In this document: in pieces, positions 63,694 through 64,000 of the stretch
Position numbering within the stretch: position 1 is the stretch's first letter
How the letters are laid out: each line of letters opens with the position of its first letter
Virus record (IMG/VR): IMGVR_UViG_3300028196_000006
Location: 1 to 64,000 of that record
DNA from: a virus
Strand: one strand, 5' to 3'
Length of the DNA: 64,000 nucleotides
Notes under the pieces: model-generated
Told to the model about the DNA's origin: nothing
What the model saw: only the letters and a program-made list of their open reading frames with translations
Database searches by the model: none
Position numbers and translations under genes: made by a program

Positions 63694-64000
63694 AGGATAC
63701 ATTATACATTTAAAAAATCATCAAAAATCTGTTGAATGGAGTAATCATGCACTTACAACAGGACAAAAATTTGGATGGAAACTAGAACTGTATGATGGTG
63801 TCGATGGCACAAAAGAAAAGTTAGAAGACTACAAAGTAAAAATTTACCCACACAATAAAAAATGTGTTAGACTGTTATCAAGACCCGGAACACAAGGATG
63901 TTTTCTCAGTCAATACAAATTATGGAAAAAATGTTTTAAAGAAAATAAGGAAATTTGTGTATTTGAACATGATGTTGTGTTTAAAAAACCTTTCAGCATT
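63680..64000 (+). CDS. GT25-like glycosyltransferase, 3'-truncated by window edge
   Basis: An open frame starts at the ATG overlapping the upstream gene by 14 nt and runs to the edge (107 codons). The product begins MTNPKGYIIHLKNHQKSVEW and has GTQGCFLSQYKLWKKCF and ICVFEHDVVFKK, the same GC..S....W and E-H-D motifs as the gene at 62064, so it is a diverged paralogue. The C-terminal half is beyond the window. Confidence 0.75.
   Translation, partial: MTNPKGYIIHLKNHQKSVEWSNHALTTGQKFGWKLELYDGVDGTKEKLEDYKVKIYPHNKKCVRLLSRPGTQGCFLSQYKLWKKCFKENKEICVFEHDVVFKKPFSI

Overview
The window looks like about 64 kb of a T4-like (Tevenvirinae-type) marine myovirus genome. It is AT-rich, uses AGA heavily for arginine, and encodes many T4-type proteins: tail sheath gp18, tail tube gp19, neck proteins gp13/gp14, tail completion gp15, head completion gp4, terminase gp16/gp17, ssDNA-binding gp32, UvsX and UvsY. 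Late promoters of the nATAAATA type sit in many intergenic gaps. The proteins resemble those of marine T4-like phages of cyanobacteria and SAR11-type hosts. No photosynthesis gene is visible, so a SAR11 or other marine proteobacterial host is a guess. No tRNA, rRNA, CRISPR array or insertion sequence was seen, and no gap between genes exceeds 300 bp.

Layout. (1) 1-23068, plus strand: adhesin and fibre genes. Four giant paralogous beta-helix fibres (the first cut by the left edge) alternate with small beta-rich virion proteins, and the block ends in three tandem glycine- and cysteine-rich proteins (31-32 Cys each). (2) 23108-28288: a pair of unknown paralogues, then a glycan cassette of two GT9/heptosyltransferase-like genes flanking a NodU/TobZ-type carbamoyltransferase. 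(3) 28358-38429: more virion proteins, including one with a degenerate esterase domain nested in a cupredoxin-like domain, a 2344-aa fibre with a repeated LGGATPxND module, a 40-aa protein with 10 Cys, and a methyltransferase. (4) 38431-44484, minus strand: a tightly overlapping operon gp14-gp15-Nudix-hldE-2OG oxygenase-hldD-cupin, i.e. neck genes fused to ADP-heptose synthesis genes. (5) 44491-44512: a palindromic divergent late promoter separating gp14 from gp13. (6) 44529-56664, mostly plus: gp13, a second 2OG oxygenase, dNMP kinase, an HNH-like gene on the minus strand, gp18, gp19, a tail-tube-fold protein, gp4, an FkbM methyltransferase, gp16 and gp17. (7) 56681-62028: an 817-aa unknown, then gp32, uvsX and uvsY for recombination and replication. 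(8) 62064-64000: three consecutive glycosyltransferase-like genes, the last cut by the right edge.

The main biological theme is glycan handling. The phage carries HldE and HldD (ADP-L-glycero-D-manno-heptose synthesis), two heptosyltransferase-like proteins, a carbamoyltransferase, three other glycosyltransferase-like proteins and two small-molecule-type methyltransferases. All are placed among late virion genes and most lie behind late promoters. This suggests late synthesis of a heptose-containing, possibly carbamoylated and methylated glycan, either on virion proteins or on the host surface. A second theme is regulation: several late promoters lie exactly 6 nt from a start codon, predicting leaderless late mRNAs.
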